From Nitrososphaeria archaeon (lineage in GTDB: Archaea; Thermoproteota; Nitrososphaeria; JACIWG01): a DNA stretch of 50,910 nucleotides. Within the stretch, counting starts at the first letter, position 1; every line of letters starts with the position of its first letter. The stretch lies in assembly GCA_029776065.1 (NCBI GenBank), contig JARVJP010000009.1, positions 1 through 50,910 of the forward strand, read 5' to 3'. The position numbers and the translations under genes were made by a program. Below the pieces are notes generated by a model. That model did no database searches. It was not told where the DNA came from and was given only the letters and a program-made list of their open reading frames with translations. This document shows positions 35,063 to 44,481 of this stretch, piece by piece.

Positions 35063-35084
35063 AACAAAATCTTTTACGGGCCCG

Positions 35085-35093
35085 CCTTAAAAG
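35085..35093 (-). promoter_or_regulatory. TATA box of the rml-like operon
   Basis: CTTTTAAGG on the minus strand is centred 27 nt before the rmlA ATG, indicating leaderless transcription of the operon. Confidence 0.6.
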
Positions 35094-35111
35094 TTTTGAT
35101 CATACGTGAAG

Positions 35112-35339
35112 TTATAGGTCTACTGGAATAGCGAATGGCATAGGACTTGACTTCAATTCTCTATCACCAATAGTCATAATAGATATTTTGTTGAATAATT
35201 CTTTGTAAACTCTCCTCGGAAAGGGTGTCGCATGCTTTATGTATGTGCTAAATCTTTTGGGAACAATTATTGCAGGGTTAAATCTACCAATAGAGGTGAA
35301 GATGATGTTATGCGCCTCAAAGAAGGCTTTTGTTAACAT
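35112..35339 (-). CDS. Small unassigned frame between rmlA and the broken GT2
   Basis: The 75-residue product (AFFEAHNIIFTSIGRFNPAI and PRRVYKELFNKISIM) has no family that I recognise. It follows the decayed GT2 and may be a fragment of an otherwise lost gene. The composition is protein-like but there is no functional clue. Confidence 0.35.
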   Translation of the reverse strand: MLTKAFFEAHNIIFTSIGRFNPAIIVPKRFSTYIKHATPFPRRVYKELFNKISIMTIGDRELKSSPMPFAIPVDL

Positions 35340-35346
35340 TCTACCC

Positions 35347-36209
35347 TTAGTGGCCTGCCAAGGGTCTGATAGGAAAGATGGGAAGGAAGCGAGAGGTTGC
35401 GGGCTTTGAATATATCTTAAGTTTACCCCTGAAATAGTTCTTTATTATAGCGTGCTGTTCCTTGTTAGAAGATATAGTACTAGATTTGAAAACTTAGAGA
35501 ACGACTTTGAACCATAATGAATTCCAACGTCTATTGGGAGAGATGTTGACCTGAAACCGTAGGACCACAGGCTCAAGGCAAGCTCGGTTTCATCCCAAAA
35601 TGAGAAGATTTCTGGCGAAAAAATGCGTTCTCTAAACTTCAGCACAGGTCTAACCTTCACAATAAATCAGGCTCCTAGAACATACGTCACATATGATACG
35701 GCCTTTGGGCAATCTGATTTTTTAAGACCAAAGTATCTTGGAATAAGGTTAGTGAGAGAGTCGATGAAAAATCTGGCATCCGCTATATGAAGGCCGTCTT
35801 CTTGAAGGTTATAGCCGCCAGCGAGCAAAACGTCATCTCGGCTTTTAAGGAAGCTCACTAAGCCTCTCACAAAATCCTCATTTTTGATTACATAGTCGTT
35901 GTTCATAAATATTACATATTTTGGAAGACTCTTTCTAGACACGTAGCTTTGGAAGCCGAACTCGTTGCCTCCCGCATAACCATAGTTCCTATTCAACTTC
36001 AACGCCGTAATATCCTTTCCAAACTTGGCCTCCATGGCCTCAAAGCTTCTGTCTGTAGAACAGTTGTCGACCACCGCGACATCCAAGTTTTGGTAGGTAA
36101 TGCTTAAGGCACTCTCAATAGATTCATAGACGATAGATTTTAAGGAGTAGGCACTATTATAGTTAAGTGTTAATACGACGACTTCAGGGCTTGGAATTAA
36201 ACCATACAC
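35347..36209 (-). pseudogene. Glycosyltransferase family 2 interrupted by a TGA and a frameshift
   Basis: The N-terminal part has VVVLTLNYNSAYSLKSIV, VVDNCSTDRSF, KLNRNYGYAGGNEFG and FMNNDYV, all typical GT2. At 35667-35669 a TGA stands directly after VTYVLGA, exactly where the family has GAC or GAx (Cys codon position). The same frame then continues for another 70 codons with the expected FWDETELALSLWSYGFRS. Near 35450 a second lesion shifts the frame; the tail HAIIKNYFRGKLKIYSK continues in another frame to a stop at 35347. At least two lesions make this a pseudogene. Confidence 0.85.
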
Positions 36210-36387
36210 TATTCCTTTCCATAAATTTAAAGATATTAGTTAATACGTAGTTTTAGTAATAGTAGCTGGAAAAATAAAATTTCATAGCACTATATAATAT
36301 TGTTTGCTAAAAGGCTAGAAGTCACAGCCAGCTACAAAAACATTTTGACATAGCAAACATGGAAAGCAAAAAGCCATAAAAGTTTCT
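36210..36387. repeat. Interleaved inverted repeats between two broken glycan genes
   Basis: Two pairs of perfect inverted repeats are interleaved: GTAGCTGG (36262-36269) with CCAGCTAC (36328-36335), and TGTTTGCTA (36301-36309) with TAGCAAACA (36351-36359). The order a-b-a'-b' would permit a pseudoknot-like RNA fold or reflect rearrangement. No gene is present. Confidence 0.4.
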
Positions 36388-37695
36388 TTAGCTATTCCGA
36401 TCAGTGTTAACTTCCATAAGCTTTTTTGCTTCTAATAATCTCCTTAGTACCTTTATAGTCATCACAGACCTTTGTTTTAACTGTGGACCCTTTTTTTCAA
36501 GATGCCTCTTTACAAGGTCATAGTTCCTCTCTAATAGAGTAAAGCACTTAATCAGTTTGTTTGCATTTATTTCTTCAATTGGTATAGCAAATTCTTCAAG
36601 CCCTACCATTTCTACAAAACCCTTTTGTTTATGCTCATAGTAAATCGCTATGAATGGAACATTTGCTTTTGCAGCATATACAATAGGATGATACCTAATG
36701 CTGATAACGCAATAAAGTTTAGAAACTATTGCTTGTTGAACATAGGAATTCATTTCTTTAGGAAGGATAAAGATCATTTCTTTATTTAACTTCTGAAAAT
36801 TGGTTAGCTGCATAAATTCCTGATATGCGTATTCGTATCGTTCACCAAAAAGGTGGGGGATCAAAAGAACCTGATAGCCTCTGTTTGTTAAATACATAAG
36901 GACCTTCGTAAAGCTTTCAATAATTCTATTCCTTAAATCCGGAAATTGGGAGTATACTACATGCCATCTTAAGTCCGATATGGTAATCCCAATTACCCTT
37001 TCCTTTTTTAGTTTCTCCAATAGACACTTGACTCCATTTCCATTTGAGTAGACCTCCAAAATATAATTAAAGCCAAGAACATCATCTTGGAATACAGAGT
37101 CTAAAGCAACATAGGCCCTTATTCCTAGTTGTTCTTCGAGATATTTAGCAGAGAAAACGTCTCTAACCACTATAGCCATCGCCTTTTTGAGTATAATTTT
37201 TCTGATAATGTTCCTAATTCTATTTAGAAATGGCCCCATTGAAGGAGCATAAAAGAACACCGGCTTCTTTAAAATTTCTGCTAAAAATAGATCATAAAGA
37301 TAAGGAAGCTCCCATTGAAGCTTTCTTCCATAGATATCCCCGATACTTGGGCCACCCGGTGCGTGAATTATTACATCAGCTTCATTCAGGACCTTTAGAA
37401 AATCGCGGAGTTATTTAGTTAATGCCATTTTCCCAAATGTCATTAGTACTATAAATGCATCAATAAGAAGAAAAAGAGAATAACTTAAGTTTCTTCTAAA
37501 GTTCATTTTACTCCAAAATGAAGGTAATAATTCTACATCTCCATAAGAGGTTTGTGGTGTATTTGCCATAATTATTGCTTTAATTTTCTTGAATGGTAAA
37601 TGGGATCTAATAGAATTAACCATTGCACAAAAAGCCGCTTCGTCACCTCTATTATACCAATGAATGTGTAAAATAAGGCAGTTGATCTTTTTAAT
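36388..37695 (-). pseudogene. Polysaccharide pyruvyl transferase family gene, broken start and nonsense codon
   Basis: One frame covers the entire family: LILHIHWYNRGDEAAFCAMV (start region), GDVELLPSFW, then VIIHAPGGPSIGD, VFFYAPSMGP, VRDVFSAKYLEEQLG and ISIRYHPIVYAAKANVPFIA. A single in-frame TAA at 37411-37413 splits it. Where the initiator ATG is expected the codon is ATT (37693-37695, followed by KKIN), and no other start precedes it. The family adds pyruvate ketals to, or modifies, surface polysaccharides. The 290-residue downstream part retains most of the domain but is unlikely to function. Confidence 0.85.
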
Positions 37696-37822
37696 GGGCG
37701 ATCCCTTCCTATGTTATGACACTTTTTTCATCAGATTAACAAAGTTAGCATACTTGAGAAATTCTTTGGGAATTCCATTTAAAACTTTTCATATATGTTA
37801 TGTTTCTGGATTATATTGTCTT

Positions 37823-38857
37823 CTATAAAGATGGTTTCAATTTAAATTTAGTTAAGTGACTATGGAGCTGTTCATGTACTTGAGAAAGTTTGAATGGTAC
37901 TTTTACAATGAAATAGCTTATATGATCCTTCACATGCCTACCGTAGGTTAATCTATATTTTAGTTGCTTTTTTAGATTGCGCATAACATAAACTATTGCT
38001 TTTATATAAAGAAGTACTTCGAGTCTTTGATTGAGATTATTAAATGATTTTAGCATGACATAAAATAGTTCTAAAATGGCACCTAATAACCCTCTAATCA
38101 GGTAACGTTTAGGTAGATATCGGATAGATATGAGCAATCTATTTCTGTACCCTAAGTAGGATCGGAGCCAGACCATACTTTTGATAACACCTCCCCTTTT
38201 ATGAAAATAAATAACATTTGGGAAACCGATGCATTTCCGTCCATAAGCCGATAGTCGAATGCAAAAATCCACATCATCATGATACATAAATAAGTCTGTA
38301 GAAAAACCTTCTAAAGTTAAGAACAACTTTTTGTCAACTATACAAGCTGTGAACGCAACCCATAAAACCTTCAAAGGGAATTGGGGGCGGATATTGATTG
38401 TAAAGGGTCTACTTAAGAGGCTCTCTATTAAGCCTCCTATAATGGGAGGGCCATTAGGTGAGATTTCCAGTCCTTGAATAGCTCCAATCCTATCGTCACT
38501 TTCCATTAATGATATCAGTCTTTCAATATAATCTCTAGATAAGATTGCGTCAGAGTTCATGAACATTACATATTTCGAGTCGGATGACGAGAACTTTACA
38601 CCTAAATTATTTGCTTTACAAAAACCTACGTTCTCGGGTAATTCCACAATCTTAAGCCTATTACCATAAGATTGTTGGACATGTTCTATACTGTCGTCGG
38701 TTGATCCATTATCAATAAATATGATTTCTAAATTTCTATAAGTCTGATTCAAGGTTGACTCAATAGCCTTATCAAGTAAATCACCCAATAAGCTTCTACC
38801 ATTCCAATTCAAGAGTAGTATTGAAATCTTAGGAGAACGTTCTCCATCTAATTCCAT
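37823..38857 (-). CDS. Glycosyltransferase family 2 (rhamnosyltransferase-like)
   Basis: The enzyme is 344 residues from the ATG at 38857. Motifs are ISILLLNWNGRSLLGD, FIDNGSTDDSI, LPENVGFCKANNLG, FMNSDAI and the acceptor-side MYHDDVDFCIRLSAYG. It has a basic C-terminal region with a hydrophobic helix (RGLLGAILELFYVML). It is the downstream neighbour of the DUF2206 membrane protein gene, 24 nt away from that gene's stop, so they are probably one operon. Confidence 0.9.
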   Translation of the reverse strand: MELDGERSPKISILLLNWNGRSLLGDLLDKAIESTLNQTYRNLEIIFIDNGSTDDSIEHVQQSYGNRLKIVELPENVGFCKANNLGVKFSSSDSKYVMFMNSDAILSRDYIERLISLMESDDRIGAIQGLEISPNGPPIIGGLIESLLSRPFTINIRPQFPLKVLWVAFTACIVDKKLFLTLEGFSTDLFMYHDDVDFCIRLSAYGRKCIGFPNVIYFHKRGGVIKSMVWLRSYLGYRNRLLISIRYLPKRYLIRGLLGAILELFYVMLKSFNNLNQRLEVLLYIKAIVYVMRNLKKQLKYRLTYGRHVKDHISYFIVKVPFKLSQVHEQLHSHLTKFKLKPSL

Positions 38858-38896
38858 GAGTTCACCTCTCAATTGTTATTAAATTTGATTGATAGT

Positions 38897-40615
38897 TCAA
38901 TTATTGTAAACTAGAACTTCCTTACATGCATAAACGACATTGTAATCAAGTAATTGTCTCCATAATTTGGTTTCACGTATCTGTGGAAAATGGCTTCTTG
39001 GAACCCCTCCAGCGTCCAAGTATACTCCTTGTACTTCCCCGTTTATAGTAGTTTCTTTTCCTAAATATACTAGGATATGTTTGTTTCTAATGTCTGTTAC
39101 TTCTGGTTCTTTTCCGAAGCTTAATGTTCGCACACCTAACCCTAAGAATAGTGGAAATTTGAATTCACCTAGGTAGATCGTGGAATTAGGTTGTTTATAG
39201 AGGGTTATCCATTTGGCCCCGAATATTTCTTGGGTACTCCAGCTTGGTGAATGCATTTTATCTAACCATTGTGCGGGTTGAGGGTCATGCATAACTTCTA
39301 ACATGAATCCGGAGTTGAATAGAAAGTAAATTACTAGAAACAATGTTAAAGTTTTAGTTATATTCTGAATCCGGAGTTTGTGTACATCTTGGCGAACCAT
39401 AACCTTATGAGCTATCTTACTTAAAGTGATACCTCCAACAATAAAGAATGGGGCTAAGAAGAATAATGTTAGGTGGTATAATCGGGTGGCATTCAGTCTG
39501 TTTGCGAATAGTGGCAGAGCTATACCAGCTACATTATAGAAAAAGAATGTAAGAGATACCACGTAGAATTCGAGATGTTCTTTTACTTGTTCGTACTTTA
39601 CTAGTATTCTGTAGATGATTGCTAGAACTCCTATTGAGATTAGTCCTTGAGCGACCAAGTTTACCCATTTAGCGAGTTCACGCATTATAGTAGTGTTGCC
39701 CATGATTAGTGCAAGACCTTGAGAATACTGTAAGCTTAACATTTCGTCGATCATTAGAAGTGTTTGATAACCAATATTTGCTAGATAATAGAATTCTATT
39801 CCTCCCGCAAAATGCCAGTACCAGATTAAGGTTACAACACAAAACAATATTATATTTGCGTTACTTATCTTCCTCTTTAGGTTGGTTATCGTCAAAGGAA
39901 TTAATGTTAGGAGCGCAAACATTGTTAAATAAGCAGTTGCATAATGGGAAACAGCTAGGGATAACAAAAAAAATGTTAGAATGAGCGGGTTCATCTTCTT
40001 CACCATCGCATAAACAAGAAGTGCCAAAAAGAGTTCTGCAATCATCTGCCTAGCTAAAGCCATCATTTCCGTAAAAAACGTGAATAAAAACATGAAGAAT
40101 AGTACAGAAAGCTCTGCCCAAAGCCTTTGACCAAGAAGCCTTTCATAAGCCTTTAGAAGAATTACTGGAACAAGGGAGAATGTTAGGGGGTACAAGATTT
40201 TAAAGATTGAGATTATATTGGCGTCTAAGATTAAGGAGATTATAGGTGCTAAAAGATTTACGCTAGCTACTGAATTATAGCCAACAGCCATTGACGCGTC
40301 CCAGAATCCCTTTAATAGTACCTGATTTGCGTAATAGTATTCACCATTTATGTCATAGCCCCAAATGTAGTTCCAAGACAATCCAAAGACTGTTGACCAC
40401 ATAAGCGAGATTGCAATTGACCATATAGCGAAAGTTCGGTTAAAGTTTTTAGCTTTAATAAAAATTATAGGAGTTAACGAAATAAGGAAATAGATGAAAA
40501 GAATACACCTACTGTCATTATAAAAACTAAAAGCATAGGAACTACTTAGACTTATGATAGGCAGAATAATAAAGAAGATATTCCAATTCTTCTTTACTTC
40601 GATTAATCCTAACAA
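38897..40615 (-). CDS. DUF2206-type polytopic membrane protein
   Basis: The 572-residue protein has about 12-13 hydrophobic helices and a C-terminal soluble domain of about 110 residues. The pattern SWNYIWGYDINGEYYYANQV and the loop with HFAGGIEFYY is like DUF2206 proteins, which resemble GT-C glycosyltransferases and occur in archaeal surface-glycan clusters. Between its TM segments the Asp-rich GYDINGE could be the catalytic loop (inference). It overlaps nothing and abuts the GT2 at 40617 (1 nt apart). Confidence 0.75.
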   Translation of the reverse strand: MLGLIEVKKNWNIFFIILPIISLSSSYAFSFYNDSRCILFIYFLISLTPIIFIKAKNFNRTFAIWSIAISLMWSTVFGLSWNYIWGYDINGEYYYANQVLLKGFWDASMAVGYNSVASVNLLAPIISLILDANIISIFKILYPLTFSLVPVILLKAYERLLGQRLWAELSVLFFMFLFTFFTEMMALARQMIAELFLALLVYAMVKKMNPLILTFFLLSLAVSHYATAYLTMFALLTLIPLTITNLKRKISNANIILFCVVTLIWYWHFAGGIEFYYLANIGYQTLLMIDEMLSLQYSQGLALIMGNTTIMRELAKWVNLVAQGLISIGVLAIIYRILVKYEQVKEHLEFYVVSLTFFFYNVAGIALPLFANRLNATRLYHLTLFFLAPFFIVGGITLSKIAHKVMVRQDVHKLRIQNITKTLTLFLVIYFLFNSGFMLEVMHDPQPAQWLDKMHSPSWSTQEIFGAKWITLYKQPNSTIYLGEFKFPLFLGLGVRTLSFGKEPEVTDIRNKHILVYLGKETTINGEVQGVYLDAGGVPRSHFPQIRETKLWRQLLDYNVVYACKEVLVYNN

Positions 40616-40616
40616 T

Positions 40617-41621
40617 TTAATAAATTACTCCATCCATTACGCCCTTTATAAAAGCACCAAAATTCATAATGTTTCTATGATATAAGAGCCATATTAAACT
40701 TTTAAACCAAATTTCAATTAAGAAAAAATACAAAAAGAACAATAATAACTGTGCCTTTGATGAATACCTTTTCATAAAGCGAAATCGATTTCTTACCATG
40801 TAATAAGTTTTGATTGTACCTTTAGAAGATGAAGAAATTTTATGCCAAATAATTGAGTTTGGCAGGCATACGCATGTATATTTTGATTTAGATATTCTAA
40901 TACACAAGTCGTTATCATCCCAATAAAGAAAATATCTTGGTTCGAGAAGACCAACTTTAAATAATACTTTTCCTCTGATTAAAAGGCAAGAACCTTCAAG
41001 GTAATCGACATGTACTTTTTTATTATATTGCCCAACATCTAATTCGTTTATGCCTATATGTTGTGACAAGCCCCTCCACCAAGTCAATTTTCCCCCAACA
41101 GAGTAAAGGACTCCTTTTTTGCCATATTGATAAATTTTTGGACCAATTGCTCCAATATTTTCATCGTTTTCAATTTCCTTGACAAGTTCGTTTAAGAAGG
41201 TTTTATCGACAACAGTATCATTGTTTAGGAGAAGGATATAATCGCTTCTTAAGACGCTAAGAGCAAATTTTATTCCTATATTATTTCCACCTGCAAATCC
41301 ATAGTTGTCTTTATTTTTAATTAGAATCAGCCTTCGATTAGGATCATACTTTTCATATAGAGCAAGGTTGAACGAACCGATTTTTGCTTCATTTTCGTTT
41401 ATTTCAAATATTTTAATATAGTCTGAAAAAATGTTTTCCCTATTACCTTTGGCGTATTCCTTAATTTTGTAAATAGAATCATCTTTGGAACCATTATCGA
41501 TAACAATAACATCATAATTAGGATAAATTATCTTATAAATAGAACTTAGACATTCGATTGTATCCCTCCAGCCGTTCCAGTTCAAAATAATAATGGAAAC
41601 TCTTGGCTTTTTAATAAACAT
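40617..41621 (-). CDS. Glycosyltransferase family 2
   Basis: The 334-residue GT-A protein has VSIIILNWNGWRDTIECL, VIDNGSKDDS, LIKNKDNYGFAGGNNIG and LLNNDTVV. The acceptor-side YFLYWDDNDLCIRISKS is typical. The C-terminus ends in a hydrophobic stretch (LLLFFLYFFLIEIWFKSLIWL) that anchors it. Codon use is strongly AT-biased, with Lys/Ile/Asn-rich composition, unlike the genes before 36 kb. Confidence 0.9.
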   Translation of the reverse strand: MFIKKPRVSIIILNWNGWRDTIECLSSIYKIIYPNYDVIVIDNGSKDDSIYKIKEYAKGNRENIFSDYIKIFEINENEAKIGSFNLALYEKYDPNRRLILIKNKDNYGFAGGNNIGIKFALSVLRSDYILLLNNDTVVDKTFLNELVKEIENDENIGAIGPKIYQYGKKGVLYSVGGKLTWWRGLSQHIGINELDVGQYNKKVHVDYLEGSCLLIRGKVLFKVGLLEPRYFLYWDDNDLCIRISKSKYTCVCLPNSIIWHKISSSSKGTIKTYYMVRNRFRFMKRYSSKAQLLLFFLYFFLIEIWFKSLIWLLYHRNIMNFGAFIKGVMDGVIY

Positions 41622-41635
41622 ATTTTAAAATCTCA

Positions 41636-42484
41636 TTATCTTTGCTTATTAATTTTTAAACTCTTTTTAAGTTCAATTAATCCTAAAATTGTACCGTATA
41701 ATGTTGCGATACTTCTAATCAAATGATATGGAATACAATCTACACATTTATATCTAATTACTATAAATAGTCCAAAATAAATTCTAGCTAATGGATAGAA
41801 TAACCATTTCCATGCCCTATGCTTATATGCAAACATAGCACCTCCTTTTCCATACCAAATCATTTGATTTAGAAAGTCTTTTAATGTGCTTCTATGATAA
41901 TGATAAGCAATTTCCCTAGATACCCCAAATTTATGATATCTTCTAACTCGGAACCAAAAATCTAAATCTTCCATAGCATGTTTCATAAACGGATCAAACT
42001 GATATTTTAAGATAATGTCTTTTCTGATCACACAAACTATAGTACCTAAGAAATTAGCTTCACCATATCTGCTAAAGGTGACCTTTCTGTAATATATATC
42101 TTGGCATTTTTCCCATAATGTTTTATTCGATCGTGGATCTATTAGTCTAGCATGTATTGCCACCCAATTATTTTTTTCCATCTCATTTACCATATCAATT
42201 AATAAAGTGTTTTTAGGGAGATAGGTATCTGAATCTATAAAAGCAACATACTTGCCTTTAGCCATTTCTGCCCCCAATTGACGGGCAAATCCTAATCCTT
42301 TACCTTTATCTGAATATATCTTATTTGTATATTTTTTTGCAATCTCCAAAGTCCCATCAGTTGAAACTCCATCGACAACTATTATTTCTTGTATTCCTAT
42401 TTGCTTCTTAATCGATCTTAGTGTACGTTCTATATCATTTTTCCTATTTTTTACACAGATAACAACCGAAATTTGGGAAGACAT
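41636..42484 (-). CDS. Glycosyltransferase family 2
   Basis: The enzyme is 282 residues from the ATG at 42484, chosen because a GGTGA ribosome site lies just upstream; a TTG at 42505 is longer. Motifs are VVICVKNRKNDIERTL, VVDGVSTDGT and AFIDSDTYLPKN. The acceptor region MKHAMEDLDFWFRVRRY and the C-terminal hydrophobic stretch suggest a membrane-associated enzyme. It belongs to the same AT-rich block as its neighbours. Confidence 0.9.
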   Translation of the reverse strand: MSSQISVVICVKNRKNDIERTLRSIKKQIGIQEIIVVDGVSTDGTLEIAKKYTNKIYSDKGKGLGFARQLGAEMAKGKYVAFIDSDTYLPKNTLLIDMVNEMEKNNWVAIHARLIDPRSNKTLWEKCQDIYYRKVTFSRYGEANFLGTIVCVIRKDIILKYQFDPFMKHAMEDLDFWFRVRRYHKFGVSREIAYHYHRSTLKDFLNQMIWYGKGGAMFAYKHRAWKWLFYPLARIYFGLFIVIRYKCVDCIPYHLIRSIATLYGTILGLIELKKSLKINKQR

Positions 42485-42528
42485 GAAATCACCTAAATAA
42501 ATCAATTTAAAAAAGAAATCAAATATAA

Positions 42529-43692
42529 TTACCCAATTAACGAATTGAAGACAGTTTCGTATTGTCTAGCAATTTTGTCCCAGTTGTAGTGTGTTTTTAT
42601 CCTTTCTAACTGTAGTTTTGTAATAAGGTTAAGGTTAAAATTACCTTTTTCAAGCATTTCTATTTTCCTTTTTAAATCCTCTTCATCTCTAAAGCATATT
42701 CCTCCTTCTCTGAGTACTTCTCTGTTGAAGGGCACATCGTAGGTGAGTATTGGTTTCCCGAATTGCATTTGTTCTAGTAGTGAGGGGTTTGTTCCTCCTA
42801 CCTCATATGCGTGGATGTATGCGAAACAGTTCTTTCTTAGAACCCCGAGGATTTGTTTATTATATATTTGGTTTATTAAAAATATGTTTTCATTGTTTCC
42901 TTTTAACTTGAGGAGGTGTTTAGTGTAGGGATCTCTTTCATTTAGGTTTCCTATTATTACTAGTTTTTTATTTGTTTTAGCTTTCTTGAATGCTTTGATT
43001 TCGATGTGTAAATTGTTTTCAGCAACGATACGAGCAACTGTTAGATAGTAAGACTCTCTAAGAAGGTTATATTTATTTAGAATTTCGGCTTCTTTTTCTT
43101 CTGACAGCGAAAGGTTAATTAGCTCTCTTGCACCATAGGGTATGTAAACAATTTTTTCTACTTTATGTTGCTTTTTTAAATACTTTTTTATAGCAATAGA
43201 GTCAGCTACTATTATATTAGGTAGTTTACAGGAGAGCCATTCCATAAAGTACATGTAAATCATTACTGTTAGATAAATTGGAAGCAAATAAAATGGGATA
43301 AAGTAGCTTCTCTTTATAAGGCGTTTCCATTCAATGCCGTCAGGGTTTATAATAGATTTTGCCCCAATTAATCTAGTTAATAATATGCAAACCGAACTGT
43401 CGGGACCTAAAAAGTAGAAAAGTTTGATTTCTTTTTTATGCTTATAAATAATGTAGAGAGTGTTTATTAAATCATTAATAGATGGTATGCTAGTGCTCTT
43501 ATTTTTTATCGCTGGGGAATGAACTCTAATAACTCCATTATAGTTGTCTTCAAAGAAATTGCTGTCTTCGTACATAACATAGAATTGAAATTTATCTTTT
43601 AATCTTTCAGTGAGTTCCTCAACAAAGGTTTCTGTGCCTCCGTAGGCAGAAGGAATACCCCTGAGACCTATTATTGCTATTTTGGTATTCAT
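42529..43692 (-). CDS. Glycosyltransferase GT4-like with DUF1972 N-terminus
   Basis: The 387-residue GT-B enzyme begins IAIIGLRGIPSAYGGTETFV, the DUF1972 signature typical of rhamnosyltransferase-type GT4 proteins. The second domain contains YLTVARIVAENNLH, VIIGN and the nucleotide-sugar site EVGGTNPSLLEQMQFGKPIL. A hydrophobic stretch in the middle (FIPFYLLPIYLTVMIYMYFM) may form a membrane-contact helix. The gene is AT-rich. Confidence 0.9.
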   Translation of the reverse strand: MNTKIAIIGLRGIPSAYGGTETFVEELTERLKDKFQFYVMYEDSNFFEDNYNGVIRVHSPAIKNKSTSIPSINDLINTLYIIYKHKKEIKLFYFLGPDSSVCILLTRLIGAKSIINPDGIEWKRLIKRSYFIPFYLLPIYLTVMIYMYFMEWLSCKLPNIIVADSIAIKKYLKKQHKVEKIVYIPYGARELINLSLSEEKEAEILNKYNLLRESYYLTVARIVAENNLHIEIKAFKKAKTNKKLVIIGNLNERDPYTKHLLKLKGNNENIFLINQIYNKQILGVLRKNCFAYIHAYEVGGTNPSLLEQMQFGKPILTYDVPFNREVLREGGICFRDEEDLKRKIEMLEKGNFNLNLITKLQLERIKTHYNWDKIARQYETVFNSLIG

Positions 43693-43782
43693 TATTATTT
43701 TATTTGTTTATCATAAAAAATTAATGTTGCTTGAACGTTGAATTCTTAAATTTTATGAGCTTTTGTTGTTTATTAATTTGAC

Positions 43783-44472
43783 TTATTTGATCCTTTTACC
43801 AATTATTAAAAACCCAAAGGGAAACTTATACACACGCTCAAAAAAACTAGAGAAAGGCACTCCATAATTTATAATTCTAATTATTTTAAAATTCTTGCTC
43901 AATTGATTAACCACATCATCTATAGAAGGAATACTAAGATATTCATAATAAAAAGCACTATGTAGACTTGACGGAAGATAACCTATTAATGGAAGAAATG
44001 TGTGTTGCTCCAATGGGAAGTAACGATTTGGAAGTTGTATTATAAAAAAACCACCGACCTTTAAAACTTGATGAACTTCATGGAAAAGTTTCTGCCTAAG
44101 GCCTTTAGGTATGTGTTCAATCAAGCTAAAGGCGGTAACCAGAATAAAGGAATTCGGTTTAAATGGCAAATAACAAGCATCAGCAACTAAAAATTCAACG
44201 CTATGACTAGTGGGCACTATGTTTAAATCAATACCTATTGCTTTAAAATGGAGCGCCTCAGAAATTTTTGCGGTTAAATATCCTGTACCACAACCAATGT
44301 CTAGCAAATAGTATTTACTATCGTTAGAAATTTTTAGCATCTCAATAATTTTTTTACAAGAATTTAAAATAAATAAATTTCTCTTATGATATAGTCGTAT
44401 ACCAATTGTTCGCCATAGCTTTTCTTTTATAATTTTGTAAAAAGCCTTGTAAAATAAACCGATATTAACCAT
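43783..44472 (-). CDS. Class I SAM-dependent methyltransferase
   Basis: The 229-residue protein has motif I LLDIGCGTGYLTAKI, acidic loop GIDLN, motif with VADACYLPF, and SLIEHIP. It probably methylates a glycan or a small substrate in the locus (inference from context). It lies 9 nt after the TPR membrane protein stop. AT-rich. Confidence 0.87.
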   Translation of the reverse strand: MVNIGLFYKAFYKIIKEKLWRTIGIRLYHKRNLFILNSCKKIIEMLKISNDSKYYLLDIGCGTGYLTAKISEALHFKAIGIDLNIVPTSHSVEFLVADACYLPFKPNSFILVTAFSLIEHIPKGLRQKLFHEVHQVLKVGGFFIIQLPNRYFPLEQHTFLPLIGYLPSSLHSAFYYEYLSIPSIDDVVNQLSKNFKIIRIINYGVPFSSFFERVYKFPFGFLIIGKRIK

Positions 44473-44481
44473 ATTAAGTCA

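Noticed and set aside
35667-35669. Selenocysteine or other recoding of TGA in the GT2 gene
   Set aside because: A frameshift follows within the same gene, GT2 enzymes do not use Sec, and other stops (TAA, TAG) interrupt neighbouring genes.
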